This document shows, in pieces, positions 52,877-61,169 of a stretch of 64,000 bases of DNA. How positions within the stretch are numbered: position 1 is the stretch's first letter; every line of letters begins with the position of its first letter. A program made the position numbers and the translations under genes. The notes below the pieces were generated by a model, which was not told the DNA's origin, ran no database searches, and worked only from the letters and a program-made list of their open reading frames with translations. The stretch lies in NCBI RefSeq assembly GCF_000737515.1, contig NZ_CP006587.1, positions 2,661,001 through 2,725,000 of the forward strand, in the 5' to 3' direction. Source of the stretch: Hymenobacter sp. APR13. GTDB taxonomy: Bacteria; Bacteroidota; Bacteroidia; Cytophagales; Hymenobacteraceae.

Positions 52877-55800
52877 ATGTTTGACTTTCTAGGGAAAACC
52901 GTCGCCAAGATTTTCGGAACGAAATCGGACCGGGACTTGAAGGAGATTATCCCCTATGTGGCGCTCGTAAACGCCGAATATGCCAAACTGGCACAACTCT
53001 CCGACGACCAGCTGCGCGAGCACACCAACGAGGTGCGCGCCCGCATCGACGCCCATCTGAAGCCGCTCGACGACCAGCTGGCCGCGTTGCACGCCCGCGT
53101 CAACGACGACGCCAGCCTCGACATCATGGCCAAGGAGAAGCTCTTCGACCAGATTGACGAGCTGGAAAAACAGCGCAATAAAGACCTGGAAGTGGTGCTG
53201 ATGCAGGTGCTGCCCGCCGCCTTTGCCACGGTGAAGGAAACGGCCCGCCGCTACACCGAAAACGGCCAGCTGGTGGTAACCGCCACCGACTACGACCGCC
53301 AGTACGCGCAGCGCAAAAAGAACGTCACGATTCAGGGCGACAAAGCCATCTGGAGCAACAAGTGGCTGGCGGCCGGCGCCGAAATCACCTGGGACATGAT
53401 TCACTACGACGTCCAGATCATCGGGGGCGTGGTGCTGCACCAGGGCAAGATTTCGGAAATGGCGACCGGCGAGGGCAAAACCCTCGTGTCGACGCTGCCG
53501 GCGTTCCTGAACGCGCTCAGCAAGCGCGGCGTGCATCTGGTAACCGTCAACGACTACCTGGCCAAGCGTGACTCGGAGTGGAATGCGCCGCTGTTCGAGT
53601 TCCACGGCATCACCGTGGACTGCATCGATAAGCACCAGCCCAACACCGATGCCCGCCGCGCCGCCTACGCCGCCGACATCACCTACGGCACCAACAACGA
53701 ATTCGGCTTCGACTACCTGCGCGACAACATGGCGCGCGAAACCGGCGAGCTGGTGCAGCGCAAGCACCACTACGCCATGGTCGACGAAGTGGACTCCGTG
53801 CTGATTGACGATGCCCGGACGCCGCTCATCATCTCGGGCCCCGTGCCCCGCGGCGACGTGCACGAGTTCTACCAGCTCAAGCCCCGCATCCAGCGCCTCG
53901 TAGACGAGCAGAAAAAGCTCGTGCAGCAGTACCTAGTGGAAGCTCGCAAAGGCATCAAAGAAGGCAAAGACGGCTACAAGGAAGGCGAAGCCGGCCTGGC
54001 TTTGTTTCGCGCCTACCGTGGCCTGCCCAAGAGCAAGCCGCTGATCAAGTTCCTGAGCGAAACCGGCATGCGCGCCGTGCTGCAGAAAGTGGAAAACCAC
54101 TACCTGCAGGACAACGCCCGCCAGATGCCGCAGGCCGATATGCCGCTGTTCTTTACGATTGACGAAAAGAACAACCAGATCGAGCTGACCGAAAAAGGCA
54201 TCGACCTGATTACAGCCCAGGGTGAAGATCCGCACCTGTTCATCATGCCCGACATTGGGTCGGAAATCGCCAACCTCGAGAAAAACAACAGCCTCAAGGA
54301 CGACGAAAAGCTGCACCAGAAGGAACGGCTGATGCAGGACTACCAGGAGAAGAGCGAGCGGGTTCACACCGTAAACCAGCTCCTGAAGGCCTACACGCTG
54401 TTCGAGAAAGACGACCAGTACATCCTGACCGACGACGGCAAGGTGAAGATCGTGGACGAGCAGACCGGCCGCGTAATGGAAGGCCGCCGCTACTCCGACG
54501 GCCTGCACCAGGCCATTGAGGCCAAGGAAAACGTGCGCGTGGAAGACGCCACCCAGACCTACGCTACGGTTACGCTGCAGAACTACTTCCGCATGTACCA
54601 CAAGCTGGGCGGCATGACGGGTACGGCCGAAACCGAAGCCGGCGAGCTGTGGGACATCTATAAGCTCGACGTAGTGGTGATTCCGACCAATCGCGGCATC
54701 CAGCGCAAAGACGAGCACGATAAGGTCTACAAGACCGTTCGTGAGAAGTACAACGCCGTGGCCGAGGAAATCCAAACGCTGGTGCAGGCCGGCCGCCCAG
54801 TGCTGGTAGGTACCACGAGCGTGGAAATCTCGGAGCTGGTGAGCCGCATGCTGAAGCTGCGCGGCATCCAGCACCAGGTGCTCAACGCCAAGCAAAACCA
54901 GCGCGAAGCCGAGATTGTGGCCGCCGCCGGCTACCCCGGCACCGTGACCATTGCCACCAACATGGCCGGCCGCGGTACCGACATCAAGCTCAAGGAAACC
55001 TCCAAAGCTGCGGGTGGCCTGGCCATCATCGGTACGGAGCGCCACGAAAGCCGCCGCGTAGACCGCCAGCTGCGGGGCCGCGCCGGCCGCCAGGGCGACC
55101 CGGGCTCTTCGCAGTTCTTCGTGAGCCTCGAAGACAACCTAATGCGCCTGTTCGGCTCCGACCGAATTGCCAAGCTCATGGACCGTATGGGCCTGGAAGA
55201 AGGCGAGGTAATCCAGCACTCGATGATTACCAGCTCGATTGAGCGCGCCCAGAAGAAGGTTGAAGAAAACAACTTCGGCCAGCGCAAGCGCCTGCTCGAG
55301 TACGACGACGTGATGAACGCCCAGCGCGAAGTGGTGTACAAGCGCCGCCGCAACGCCCTGTTCGGCGAGCGTCTGGAGCTGGACGTGTGGAACATGATCT
55401 ACGACGTGGCTGAGGACATCGTGGCCGCCCACAAAATCTCGGGCGACTACGAGGACTTCAAGCTGGCCATCATCCGCGTGTACGGCTACGATACCTACAT
55501 CACGGAAGCCGAAATGAAGGGCATGGCCGCCGGCACCCTGTCGCAGAAGCTCTACGACGAGGCCTTGGGCTACTACCACAGCAAGAACGACCACATTGCC
55601 GGCAACGCCATGCCGCTCGTGAATAGCCTGCTGGAGCAGAACGCCCCGTTCGAAAACGTGGCAGTGCCCTTCACAGACGGCCGCAAGCAGGTTTCGGCGG
55701 TAGCTAACCTGCGCCGCTCGCAGGCCACGGGCGGCCACGAAATCATTCGGAGCATGGAGAAATCCGTGGTGCTGTCGACCATCGACACTGCCTGGACCCA

Positions 55801-56284
55801 GCACCTGCGCCAGATGGACGACCTGAAGCAGGTGGTGCAGAACGCCGTGTACGAGCAGAAAGACCCGCTGCTGGTGTACAAGTTCGAGAGCTTCGAGCTG
55901 TTCAAAGGCATGATCGGCAAGGTCAACGAAGACACCCTGTCGTTCCTGTTCCGCGCCGATATTCCGGTGCAGGGCGGCGCCCAGGGCACCGACGAGGCCG
56001 AGTTCTACATCGAAGACGAGCTGCCCACGCCCGCCCCGATGCCCAAGCTGACGGCCGAGAAGGAAGTATCGTCGGTTTCGCTGGGTGCCGGCCCCGAGGA
56101 CATGGGCCCCGACGACGCGCAGATTCTGGAAAAGCAGATGCCGGCCCGCTCGCAGAAAGTGGCCAACCGCAACGAGAAAGTGACCGTGCAGTACATGGAC
56201 GGACGCATCGTGAGCGACGTGAAATACAAGACCGTGGAAGACGACCTGCTCAACAACCGCTGCGTGCTGGTTGACGAGGCATAA
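52877..56284 (+). CDS. secA: Preprotein translocase ATPase SecA
   Basis: SecA (1135 residues) pushes preproteins through SecYEG. The ATG at 52877 gives MFDFLGKTVAKIFGTKSDRD. Walker A is in EMATGEGKTLVSTL, the DEAD-like box in MVDEVDSVLIDDART, and the second ATPase domain has TNMAGRGTDIKL and RQLRGRAGRQGDPGSSQFFV. A large insertion between the nucleotide domains, including an extended EEKLVQQYLVEARKGIKEGK-like helical region, explains the length, which exceeds the roughly 900 of E. coli. The C-terminus ends NNRCVLVDEA with no CxC...CH zinc motif, so the SecB/phospholipid-binding tail is absent. Confidence 0.97.
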   Translation: MFDFLGKTVAKIFGTKSDRDLKEIIPYVALVNAEYAKLAQLSDDQLREHTNEVRARIDAHLKPLDDQLAALHARVNDDASLDIMAKEKLFDQIDELEKQRNKDLEVVLMQVLPAAFATVKETARRYTENGQLVVTATDYDRQYAQRKKNVTIQGDKAIWSNKWLAAGAEITWDMIHYDVQIIGGVVLHQGKISEMATGEGKTLVSTLPAFLNALSKRGVHLVTVNDYLAKRDSEWNAPLFEFHGITVDCIDKHQPNTDARRAAYAADITYGTNNEFGFDYLRDNMARETGELVQRKHHYAMVDEVDSVLIDDARTPLIISGPVPRGDVHEFYQLKPRIQRLVDEQKKLVQQYLVEARKGIKEGKDGYKEGEAGLALFRAYRGLPKSKPLIKFLSETGMRAVLQKVENHYLQDNARQMPQADMPLFFTIDEKNNQIELTEKGIDLITAQGEDPHLFIMPDIGSEIANLEKNNSLKDDEKLHQKERLMQDYQEKSERVHTVNQLLKAYTLFEKDDQYILTDDGKVKIVDEQTGRVMEGRRYSDGLHQAIEAKENVRVEDATQTYATVTLQNYFRMYHKLGGMTGTAETEAGELWDIYKLDVVVIPTNRGIQRKDEHDKVYKTVREKYNAVAEEIQTLVQAGRPVLVGTTSVEISELVSRMLKLRGIQHQVLNAKQNQREAEIVAAAGYPGTVTIATNMAGRGTDIKLKETSKAAGGLAIIGTERHESRRVDRQLRGRAGRQGDPGSSQFFVSLEDNLMRLFGSDRIAKLMDRMGLEEGEVIQHSMITSSIERAQKKVEENNFGQRKRLLEYDDVMNAQREVVYKRRRNALFGERLELDVWNMIYDVAEDIVAAHKISGDYEDFKLAIIRVYGYDTYITEAEMKGMAAGTLSQKLYDEALGYYHSKNDHIAGNAMPLVNSLLEQNAPFENVAVPFTDGRKQVSAVANLRRSQATGGHEIIRSMEKSVVLSTIDTAWTQHLRQMDDLKQVVQNAVYEQKDPLLVYKFESFELFKGMIGKVNEDTLSFLFRADIPVQGGAQGTDEAEFYIEDELPTPAPMPKLTAEKEVSSVSLGAGPEDMGPDDAQILEKQMPARSQKVANRNEKVTVQYMDGRIVSDVKYKTVEDDLLNNRCVLVDEA

Positions 56285-56302
56285 GGCCGCCACAAGCCAC
56301 AG

Positions 56303-56342
56303 AACGGGCCGCGTTTCCAGCAGGAAGCGCGGCCCGTTTGTT
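56303..56342 (+). terminator. Rho-independent terminator of secA
   Basis: A 16-bp stem (56303-56318 with 56323-56338, one G-U) with a 4-base loop and a short T-run after it. Confidence 0.92.
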
Positions 56343-56375
56343 GTAAGGTGCCGATCCGTTTCGCGCTATACCTTC

Positions 56376-56383
56376 TACCTTTG
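56376..56383 (+). promoter_or_regulatory. -7 promoter element of deoC
   Basis: TACCTTTG ends eight bases before the ATG at 56392, leaving a leader of at most a few bases. Confidence 0.65.
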
Positions 56384-56391
56384 CCTGCTCT

Positions 56392-57060
56392 ATGAACCTC
56401 GCTCCCTACATCGACCATACGCTGCTGCGGCCCGATGCCACGCCCGCCCAGATCCGGCAGCTGTGCCAGGAGGCCGTCGCGCAGCAGTTTGCCAGCGTGT
56501 GCGTGCCGCCCTGCTACGTGCGCCTGGCCACCGAGGCGCTGCACGGCAGCGGCGTGCCGGTGTGCACCGTTATCGGGTTTCCGCTGGGCTACGCGCTGGC
56601 GAAAGTGAAGTTCTTTGAAGCCCATCTGGCTTTGGCCGACGGAGCGACGGAGCTGGATATGGTCATCAACGTGGGCGCCCTCAAGGCCGGCGAGCTGGCC
56701 GAAGTGGAAGAGGAAATCGGGCAGCTGGTCGAGCTGTGCCACTTCCGCGGTGCCATTCTGAAGGTGATTATCGAAACGGCGCTGCTGACCGAGGAGGAAA
56801 TCGTGACGGCCTGCCGGCTGTGCGCCGAGGCCGGGGCCGACTTCGTGAAGACCTCCACCGGCTTTGCCAGCCGCGGCGCCTCGGTGGCCGATATTGAACT
56901 GATGCGGCAATCGTTGCCGGACACTATCCGTATCAAGGCCTCCGGCGGCATCCGGGCCCGGGCGTTTGCGCTGGCGCTGGTTGCGGCCGGCGCCGACCGG
57001 CTGGGCTCCTCTAACAGCCTGGCTTTGCTTGATGACCATGATGAAACCCCTACTGCGTAA
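56392..57060 (+). CDS. deoC: Deoxyribose-phosphate aldolase
   Basis: DeoC (222 residues) splits 2-deoxyribose-5-phosphate into glyceraldehyde-3-phosphate and acetaldehyde. The TIM barrel has YIDHTLLRPDAT at the N-terminus, VCTVIGFPLG, GATELDMVINVGALKAG with the catalytic Asp, LKVIIETALL with Lys124 and the Schiff-base Lys153 in FVKTSTGF; the phosphate-binding IKASGGIR and GADRLGSSNS follow. It overlaps the next gene by about 20 bases. Confidence 0.96.
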   Translation: MNLAPYIDHTLLRPDATPAQIRQLCQEAVAQQFASVCVPPCYVRLATEALHGSGVPVCTVIGFPLGYALAKVKFFEAHLALADGATELDMVINVGALKAGELAEVEEEIGQLVELCHFRGAILKVIIETALLTEEEIVTACRLCAEAGADFVKTSTGFASRGASVADIELMRQSLPDTIRIKASGGIRARAFALALVAAGADRLGSSNSLALLDDHDETPTA

Positions 57061-57598
57061 CGTGCTGCTGCTTCCCGCATTCTTGGCCCTGGGCGCCTGC
57101 GCCGCCACCGCGCCCGCCACCACCGGCCCCGCCGCCCCCGCCGATACCACCAAAACCCGCGCCGCCCAGGCCGCACCGGCCGTGCCCGCCGAAGACCTGA
57201 GCCGCTACCGGCCCGTGTTCAGCGCACCCAAGGAAATGGCTGTGCCGGCTGCCACGCGCACCCCGGTAACGCCTACCAACCAGGTGAATGCCCAGATTGA
57301 GCAGCGCCTGCGCGACCAGGCCTTCACCAACCAGAACGTGAAGTATGCCCAGGGTTTCCGCATTCTGGCCTACGTGGGGCTGGAGCGCGAGCAGGCCATG
57401 AGCATCCGCCGCGCCGTTATCAGCCGCTACCCCGACGAAACCGACTACCTGACCTTCAAGCAGCCCGTGTTCCGCCTCTATATCGGCGACTACCTCACGC
57501 GCCTCGAAGCCGAGCAGGCCATGCTCCGCATCCGGCCGCTGGCCCCCAAAGCCGAGCTGGAATCGGCGCAGGTGGTGCTCAACAAAGCAGCGTACTAG
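57038..57598 (+). CDS. SPOR-domain lipoprotein
   Basis: A lipoprotein of about 186 residues. The start MMKPLLRNVLLLPAFLALGA gives a lipobox LGAC; the ATG at 57041 is an equally good start. A Pro/Ala/Thr-rich linker (about residues 25-75) leads to a SPOR-like domain (QGFRILAYVGLEREQAMSIR to FRLYIGDYLTRLEAEQAMLR), which in other bacteria binds denuded septal peptidoglycan. It overlaps the deoC 3' end and is followed after two bases by a hypothetical gene. Confidence 0.85.
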   Translation: MMKPLLRNVLLLPAFLALGACAATAPATTGPAAPADTTKTRAAQAAPAVPAEDLSRYRPVFSAPKEMAVPAATRTPVTPTNQVNAQIEQRLRDQAFTNQNVKYAQGFRILAYVGLEREQAMSIRRAVISRYPDETDYLTFKQPVFRLYIGDYLTRLEAEQAMLRIRPLAPKAELESAQVVLNKAAY

Positions 57599-57600
57599 CC

Positions 57601-57996
57601 ATGGCCACCCTCCGCGAGCTGCAATGGGAGGAGCTGGATTTGCTGCAGGGCCTGGAAACCGTGCCCGTAGAAAACGAGCACGGCGGTGTGGAGTGCTGCG
57701 TAGACCAACACGACTTACGGCTGCTGCTTACGCTCTGGCCCCATAGCGGCGTGGTGGACCTGACGCTGGTGGCCCGCCAGAGCCAACATATTCTGCTGGA
57801 TTTCACGGTGGCCGTGCGCGGGCGCATCCGCTTCAACAACGACAAGCGCGGCCAGTACCTGGAGTTTGCCGACTGCGTGCTCGTGGGCCGGGTCACCTCC
57901 TCGGCCGAGCAGTACGAGGCGGCCTTCAGTCCTAACACCTTCGGCCGGCCCATGCTGGTAGCCATTCATCTGTATCTGGGCGTGCTGTTTGAGTAG
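57601..57996 (+). CDS. Hypothetical protein
   Basis: A 131-residue soluble protein that I do not recognise. It begins ATLRELQWEELDLLQGLETV and ends MLVAIHLYLGVLFE; the middle (VDLTLVARQSQHILLDFTVA) has an alternating beta pattern, and FSPNTFGRPMLVAIHLYL looks like a conserved C-terminal block. No signal peptide. It lies two bases after the SPOR lipoprotein gene and 26 bases before the amidohydrolase gene, so it is probably in the deoC transcript. Confidence 0.7.
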   Translation: MATLRELQWEELDLLQGLETVPVENEHGGVECCVDQHDLRLLLTLWPHSGVVDLTLVARQSQHILLDFTVAVRGRIRFNNDKRGQYLEFADCVLVGRVTSSAEQYEAAFSPNTFGRPMLVAIHLYLGVLFE

Positions 57997-58022
57997 CCGC
58001 TTTCCCTGGTTTTATCTGCCTT

Positions 58023-59216
58023 ATGAACCACCTGCTTTCCCGCATCAAAGCGCTGGCCACCGAGCACGCCGCCGATACCATTGCCGTGCGTCACCATTTG
58101 CACGCCCACCCCGAGCTGTCGTTTGAGGAGTACAACACCGTGGCCTTCGTGACCGAGCAACTGCGGCAGCTGGGCTTGCAGCCCCAGCCCATTGCTAAAA
58201 CCGGCGTGGTGGCCCTCATTGAAGGCCGCAACCCAGCCTCCCGCACCGTGGCCCTGCGCGCCGACATGGACGCGCTGCCCATCACGGAGCAGAACGAGGT
58301 GCCCTACAAATCCCAGAACCCCGGCGTGATGCACGCCTGCGGCCACGACGTGCACACGTCGTCGCTGCTGGGCGCGGCCCGCATTCTGGTGGCGCTGAAG
58401 GACGAGTTTGAGGGCACTGTGAAGCTGATGTTTCAGCCCGGTGAAGAACGGCTGCCGGGTGGCGCCAACCTGATGATTCAGGAAGGCGTGCTCGAAAACC
58501 CCAAGCCCGCCAGCGTGCTGGGCCAGCACGTTTTCCCGATGCTGCCCGCCGGCCAGATCGGCATCCGGCCCGGCCGCTACATGGCCAGCACCGACGAGCT
58601 CTACCTGACCGTGCGCGGTAAAGGCGGCCACGGCGCCATGCCCGAAATGAACCTCGACCCCGTGCTGGTGGCCGCCCACATCATCGTGGCGGCACAGCAA
58701 ATTGTGAGCCGCCGCGCCAACCCCAAGCTGCCTTCCGTGCTGTCGTTCGGCAAAGTCATTGCCAACGGCGCCACCAACGTCATTCCCAACGAGGTCTACA
58801 TTGAAGGCACCTTCCGGACGCTGAACGAGGAGTGGCGCGACGAGGCCCACGGCCACCTGCGCCGCCTCTGCGAAGGCCTGGCCGACTCCATGGGTGCCAC
58901 CTGCGAGCTGGAAATCCGGCGCGGCTACCCGTACCTGGAAAACGAGCCCAAGCTCACGGCCCGTGTGCGCGCCGCCGCCGAGCAATATCTGGGGGCGGAA
59001 AACGTGATTGAGCTGGACCAGTGGATGGCCGCTGAGGACTTCGCCTACTTCTCGCAGGCCGCCGATGCCTGTTTCTACCGCCTCGGCACCCGCGCCGAAG
59101 ACGGCCGCTTTGCCTCCAGCGTGCACACGCCCACCTTCGATATCGAGCCCAAAGCCCTGGAAACCGGCCCCGGCCTGATGGCCTGGCTCACGCTCTGCGA
59201 GCTAAATGTAGCATAG
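58023..59216 (+). CDS. M20-family amidohydrolase (N-acyl-amino-acid or peptide)
   Basis: A 397-residue metal-dependent amidohydrolase of the M20D type (hippurate or N-acyl-L-amino acid amidohydrolases). HHLHAHPELSFEEYNTVAFV, ALRADMDALPITEQNEVPYK, the metal ligand segment MHACGHDVHTSSLLGAA, MFQPGEERLPGG with the catalytic Glu, and the lid-domain STDELYLTVRGKGGHGAMPE are conserved. The C-terminal MAAEDFAYFSQ holds the last ligand. It is cytoplasmic, with no signal peptide. Its TAG stop lies inside a family 2 repeat (VA-stop). Confidence 0.93.
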   Translation: MNHLLSRIKALATEHAADTIAVRHHLHAHPELSFEEYNTVAFVTEQLRQLGLQPQPIAKTGVVALIEGRNPASRTVALRADMDALPITEQNEVPYKSQNPGVMHACGHDVHTSSLLGAARILVALKDEFEGTVKLMFQPGEERLPGGANLMIQEGVLENPKPASVLGQHVFPMLPAGQIGIRPGRYMASTDELYLTVRGKGGHGAMPEMNLDPVLVAAHIIVAAQQIVSRRANPKLPSVLSFGKVIANGATNVIPNEVYIEGTFRTLNEEWRDEAHGHLRRLCEGLADSMGATCELEIRRGYPYLENEPKLTARVRAAAEQYLGAENVIELDQWMAAEDFAYFSQAADACFYRLGTRAEDGRFASSVHTPTFDIEPKALETGPGLMAWLTLCELNVA

Positions 59217-59430
59217 GCTTCAGCCTGTGCCCGCTCGTAGAGCTGAGGTGACTACCATAGTGTAGCGCGAGCTGCGTAGTTCGCGCTACACTAGGTTGTA
59301 CTGACTATCGTTTCGTAACACGAACTGCGTTATTCGCGCTACTGGCCTCATCATCACCTGAACGGAGGCACTGCGCAACAGCCGCGCAATAATATTCGCT
59401 AACGGGCACAGGCTGAAGCCTATGCTACAT
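59206..59430 (+). repeat. Family 2 repeat with nested family 3 hairpins
   Basis: Perfect 28-bp arms (59206-59233 with 59403-59430) enclose 169 bases. Inside lie a perfect 13-bp hairpin (59258-59270 with 59281-59293, TAGTGTAGCGCGA type) and a weaker related hairpin at about 59315-59342. The left arm provides the stop codon of the amidohydrolase gene. Confidence 0.95.
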
Positions 59431-59441
59431 CTGCTTTTTCT

Positions 59442-60251
59442 ATGCGTCACCAATTTCTACTGCTTACCGCCTGCCTGCTTGCCACCGCCGCCACGGCCCA
59501 GCGCCGGAGCGTCGGCAGCACGCTGCTGCTGCCCGAGGTACAGACCGAGCTGGCCCTGACCGGCGACGACTATGCGCTGCTAGGCGTGCGCGGGCCCATC
59601 AGCACCGGCACCTTTCAGGGCACTACCCTGGAACAGGTGGGCCTGAACCTGGGCTACGAGCGGTTCTGGAACGAGAAGTGGAGCGGCGGCGCTACGCTGC
59701 GTAGCGATTTTTATAAGGTTGAGCGGGATGGCGGCAGCCGCAACGGGCTCTACACCAACCTGACGCCCGAACTGTTCGTGCGGCACTGGAACACGCTGGG
59801 CGGCTTCAATTTCCGGCAGCGGCTGGGCGTAGAGGTTTTCGTGCCAACCGAGGAGGGAGCCGAAAGCCGCGGCATCACCCGCCTACGCCTCGACCTGGAC
59901 CGGGTGTTTCCGCTGGGCACCAGCCTGGCCCTGCGCCCGCGCATCTCCTACGAAGCTGCCGCCTATCTGCGCCTGCAGCGCGACGAGTTGGAGGAGAAAG
60001 AGCGGGTAATCGACTTCGGCAGCCTGCGCGGCGAAATCGGCGTGCGGGTGTCGCCGCATTTCGATTTCACGCCCTGGGTGGCGTCGCAGACCACCTACAT
60101 CAACGCGTTGGTGCAGACCGATGCCAACGGCAACGTCACCGGTGGCGGCCGCACCAACCTCATCACGCCCGTTGTGGGCCTGGATCTGCGTTTCACCTTC
60201 TTCAAAGGCGGCTCCGTGTTCGAGCGCCGGCAGCTTCCAACGCAGCACTAA
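59442..60251 (+). CDS. Hypothetical outer-membrane beta-barrel protein
   Basis: A 269-residue protein with a signal peptide (MRHQFLLLTACLLATAATAQ). The rest has amphipathic strands and turns typical of a small beta-barrel: GYERFWNEKWSGGATLRSDF, NGLYTNLTPELFVRHW, LRLDLDRVFPLG, LAPRISYEAAAYLRLQ-type strands and a final ITPVVGLDLRFTFFKGGSVF. I cannot assign a specific family. It follows a palindromic repeat by 11 bases, and no partner gene is evident. Confidence 0.75.
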   Translation: MRHQFLLLTACLLATAATAQRRSVGSTLLLPEVQTELALTGDDYALLGVRGPISTGTFQGTTLEQVGLNLGYERFWNEKWSGGATLRSDFYKVERDGGSRNGLYTNLTPELFVRHWNTLGGFNFRQRLGVEVFVPTEEGAESRGITRLRLDLDRVFPLGTSLALRPRISYEAAAYLRLQRDELEEKERVIDFGSLRGEIGVRVSPHFDFTPWVASQTTYINALVQTDANGNVTGGGRTNLITPVVGLDLRFTFFKGGSVFERRQLPTQH

Positions 60252-60361
60252 GTTGATTTGTGACTTTTTGTCGTGAGTTGGATTGGGGTTAAAGGAGGCT
60301 TGATGGATTGTATGGCCGGTATTTTTTGAAATATGAATAGGGCTGAAATTCGCCGAATATG

Positions 60362-60388
60362 CTTTTAATGTCTTTTTGTCATTAAAAG
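60362..60388 (+). promoter_or_regulatory. Inverted repeat ahead of hsp20, possible heat-shock operator
   Basis: CTTTTAATG (60362-60370) and CATTAAAAG (60380-60388) are perfect inverted copies spaced by nine bases. The spacer holds TTTG (60375-60378), a -33-like motif. The 9-N9-9 layout is that of CIRCE elements, although the sequence differs from the CIRCE consensus TTAGCACTC. The hsp20 start is 83 bases downstream. Confidence 0.5.
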
Positions 60389-60470
60389 TCGACTGGTATG
60401 GATTTTATAGAGTAAGGGTGTGCCCGACGGCACAGATTCAACTTCTGACTCAACTACATCATCTCATACC

Positions 60471-60914
60471 ATGGCAACTCTGCTGTATAACAACCGCCCT
60501 GCTCTTCGTCCTTCGCGTGCCTTCAATGCCGTGCTCAGCGACATGCTGCGCGACACGCTGCCGGCCGTGAACCAACCCTCCAAATCCTTCGCGCCGGCCG
60601 CCGACGTGCTGGAAACCGAAGCCGGCTTCGAGCTGCACCTGGCGCTGCCGGGCGTAGCGAAAGACGCCGTCAGCATTGACTTCCAGGAAGGCCAGCTCGT
60701 CATCAGCGGCGAGCGGAAGGCGCTGGAGGCCGCCGAAAACGCCCCGAAGTTCCACCGCACCGAAACCGGCTACGGCAGCTTCACCCGCAGCTTCCGCCTG
60801 CCCGACACCGTCGACGTAACGGCCATCAACGCCGAGCTGACCGATGGCATTCTGCGCGTGCAGCTGCCTTTTGACAGCAAAAAAGTGACGAAACATCACA
60901 TCGAAGTGCGCTAG
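60471..60914 (+). CDS. Small heat-shock protein, Hsp20/alpha-crystallin family
   Basis: A 147-residue ATP-independent holdase. The ATG at 60471 gives MATLLYNNRPALRPSRAFNA; an in-frame GTG at 60420 would add 17 unlikely residues. The alpha-crystallin domain (about 40-140) has APAADVLETEAGFELHLALP, GVAKDAVSIDFQEGQLVISG, YGSFTRSFRLPDTVD, and INAELTDGILRVQLP, with the GILRV signature. There is no IxI/V motif at the very end beyond KHHIEVR, where IEV may serve. It is preceded by a CIRCE-like inverted repeat. Confidence 0.93.
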   Translation: MATLLYNNRPALRPSRAFNAVLSDMLRDTLPAVNQPSKSFAPAADVLETEAGFELHLALPGVAKDAVSIDFQEGQLVISGERKALEAAENAPKFHRTETGYGSFTRSFRLPDTVDVTAINAELTDGILRVQLPFDSKKVTKHHIEVR

Positions 60915-60930
60915 GCACTGCGAGTTCTGC

Positions 60931-60962
60931 AAAAAAGGCATCCAGACGGGTGCCTTTTTTGT
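60931..60962 (+). terminator. Rho-independent terminator of hsp20
   Basis: A 13-bp stem (60931-60943 with 60948-60960, one G-U) with a 4-base loop, A-run before and T-run after. Confidence 0.92.
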
Positions 60963-61169
60963 TGGCCCGCGTGTTGCTAGAGTAGACAGCGGAAAGTGGC
61001 AGACACCGTGGGTAGTTTTGTCGACTAAAAGCCCCGGCTCGGCTGCCAGATGCAACCTCATACTGTCGGGCGCGCATCTTTCGTTGCATAAGCCCGCTTC
61101 GTTGTTGGTTCACGCACACTTTCCTAAATTCGGTTCTCCTCTTTTTCCCTTCTTTCACTGTTCTTACCC

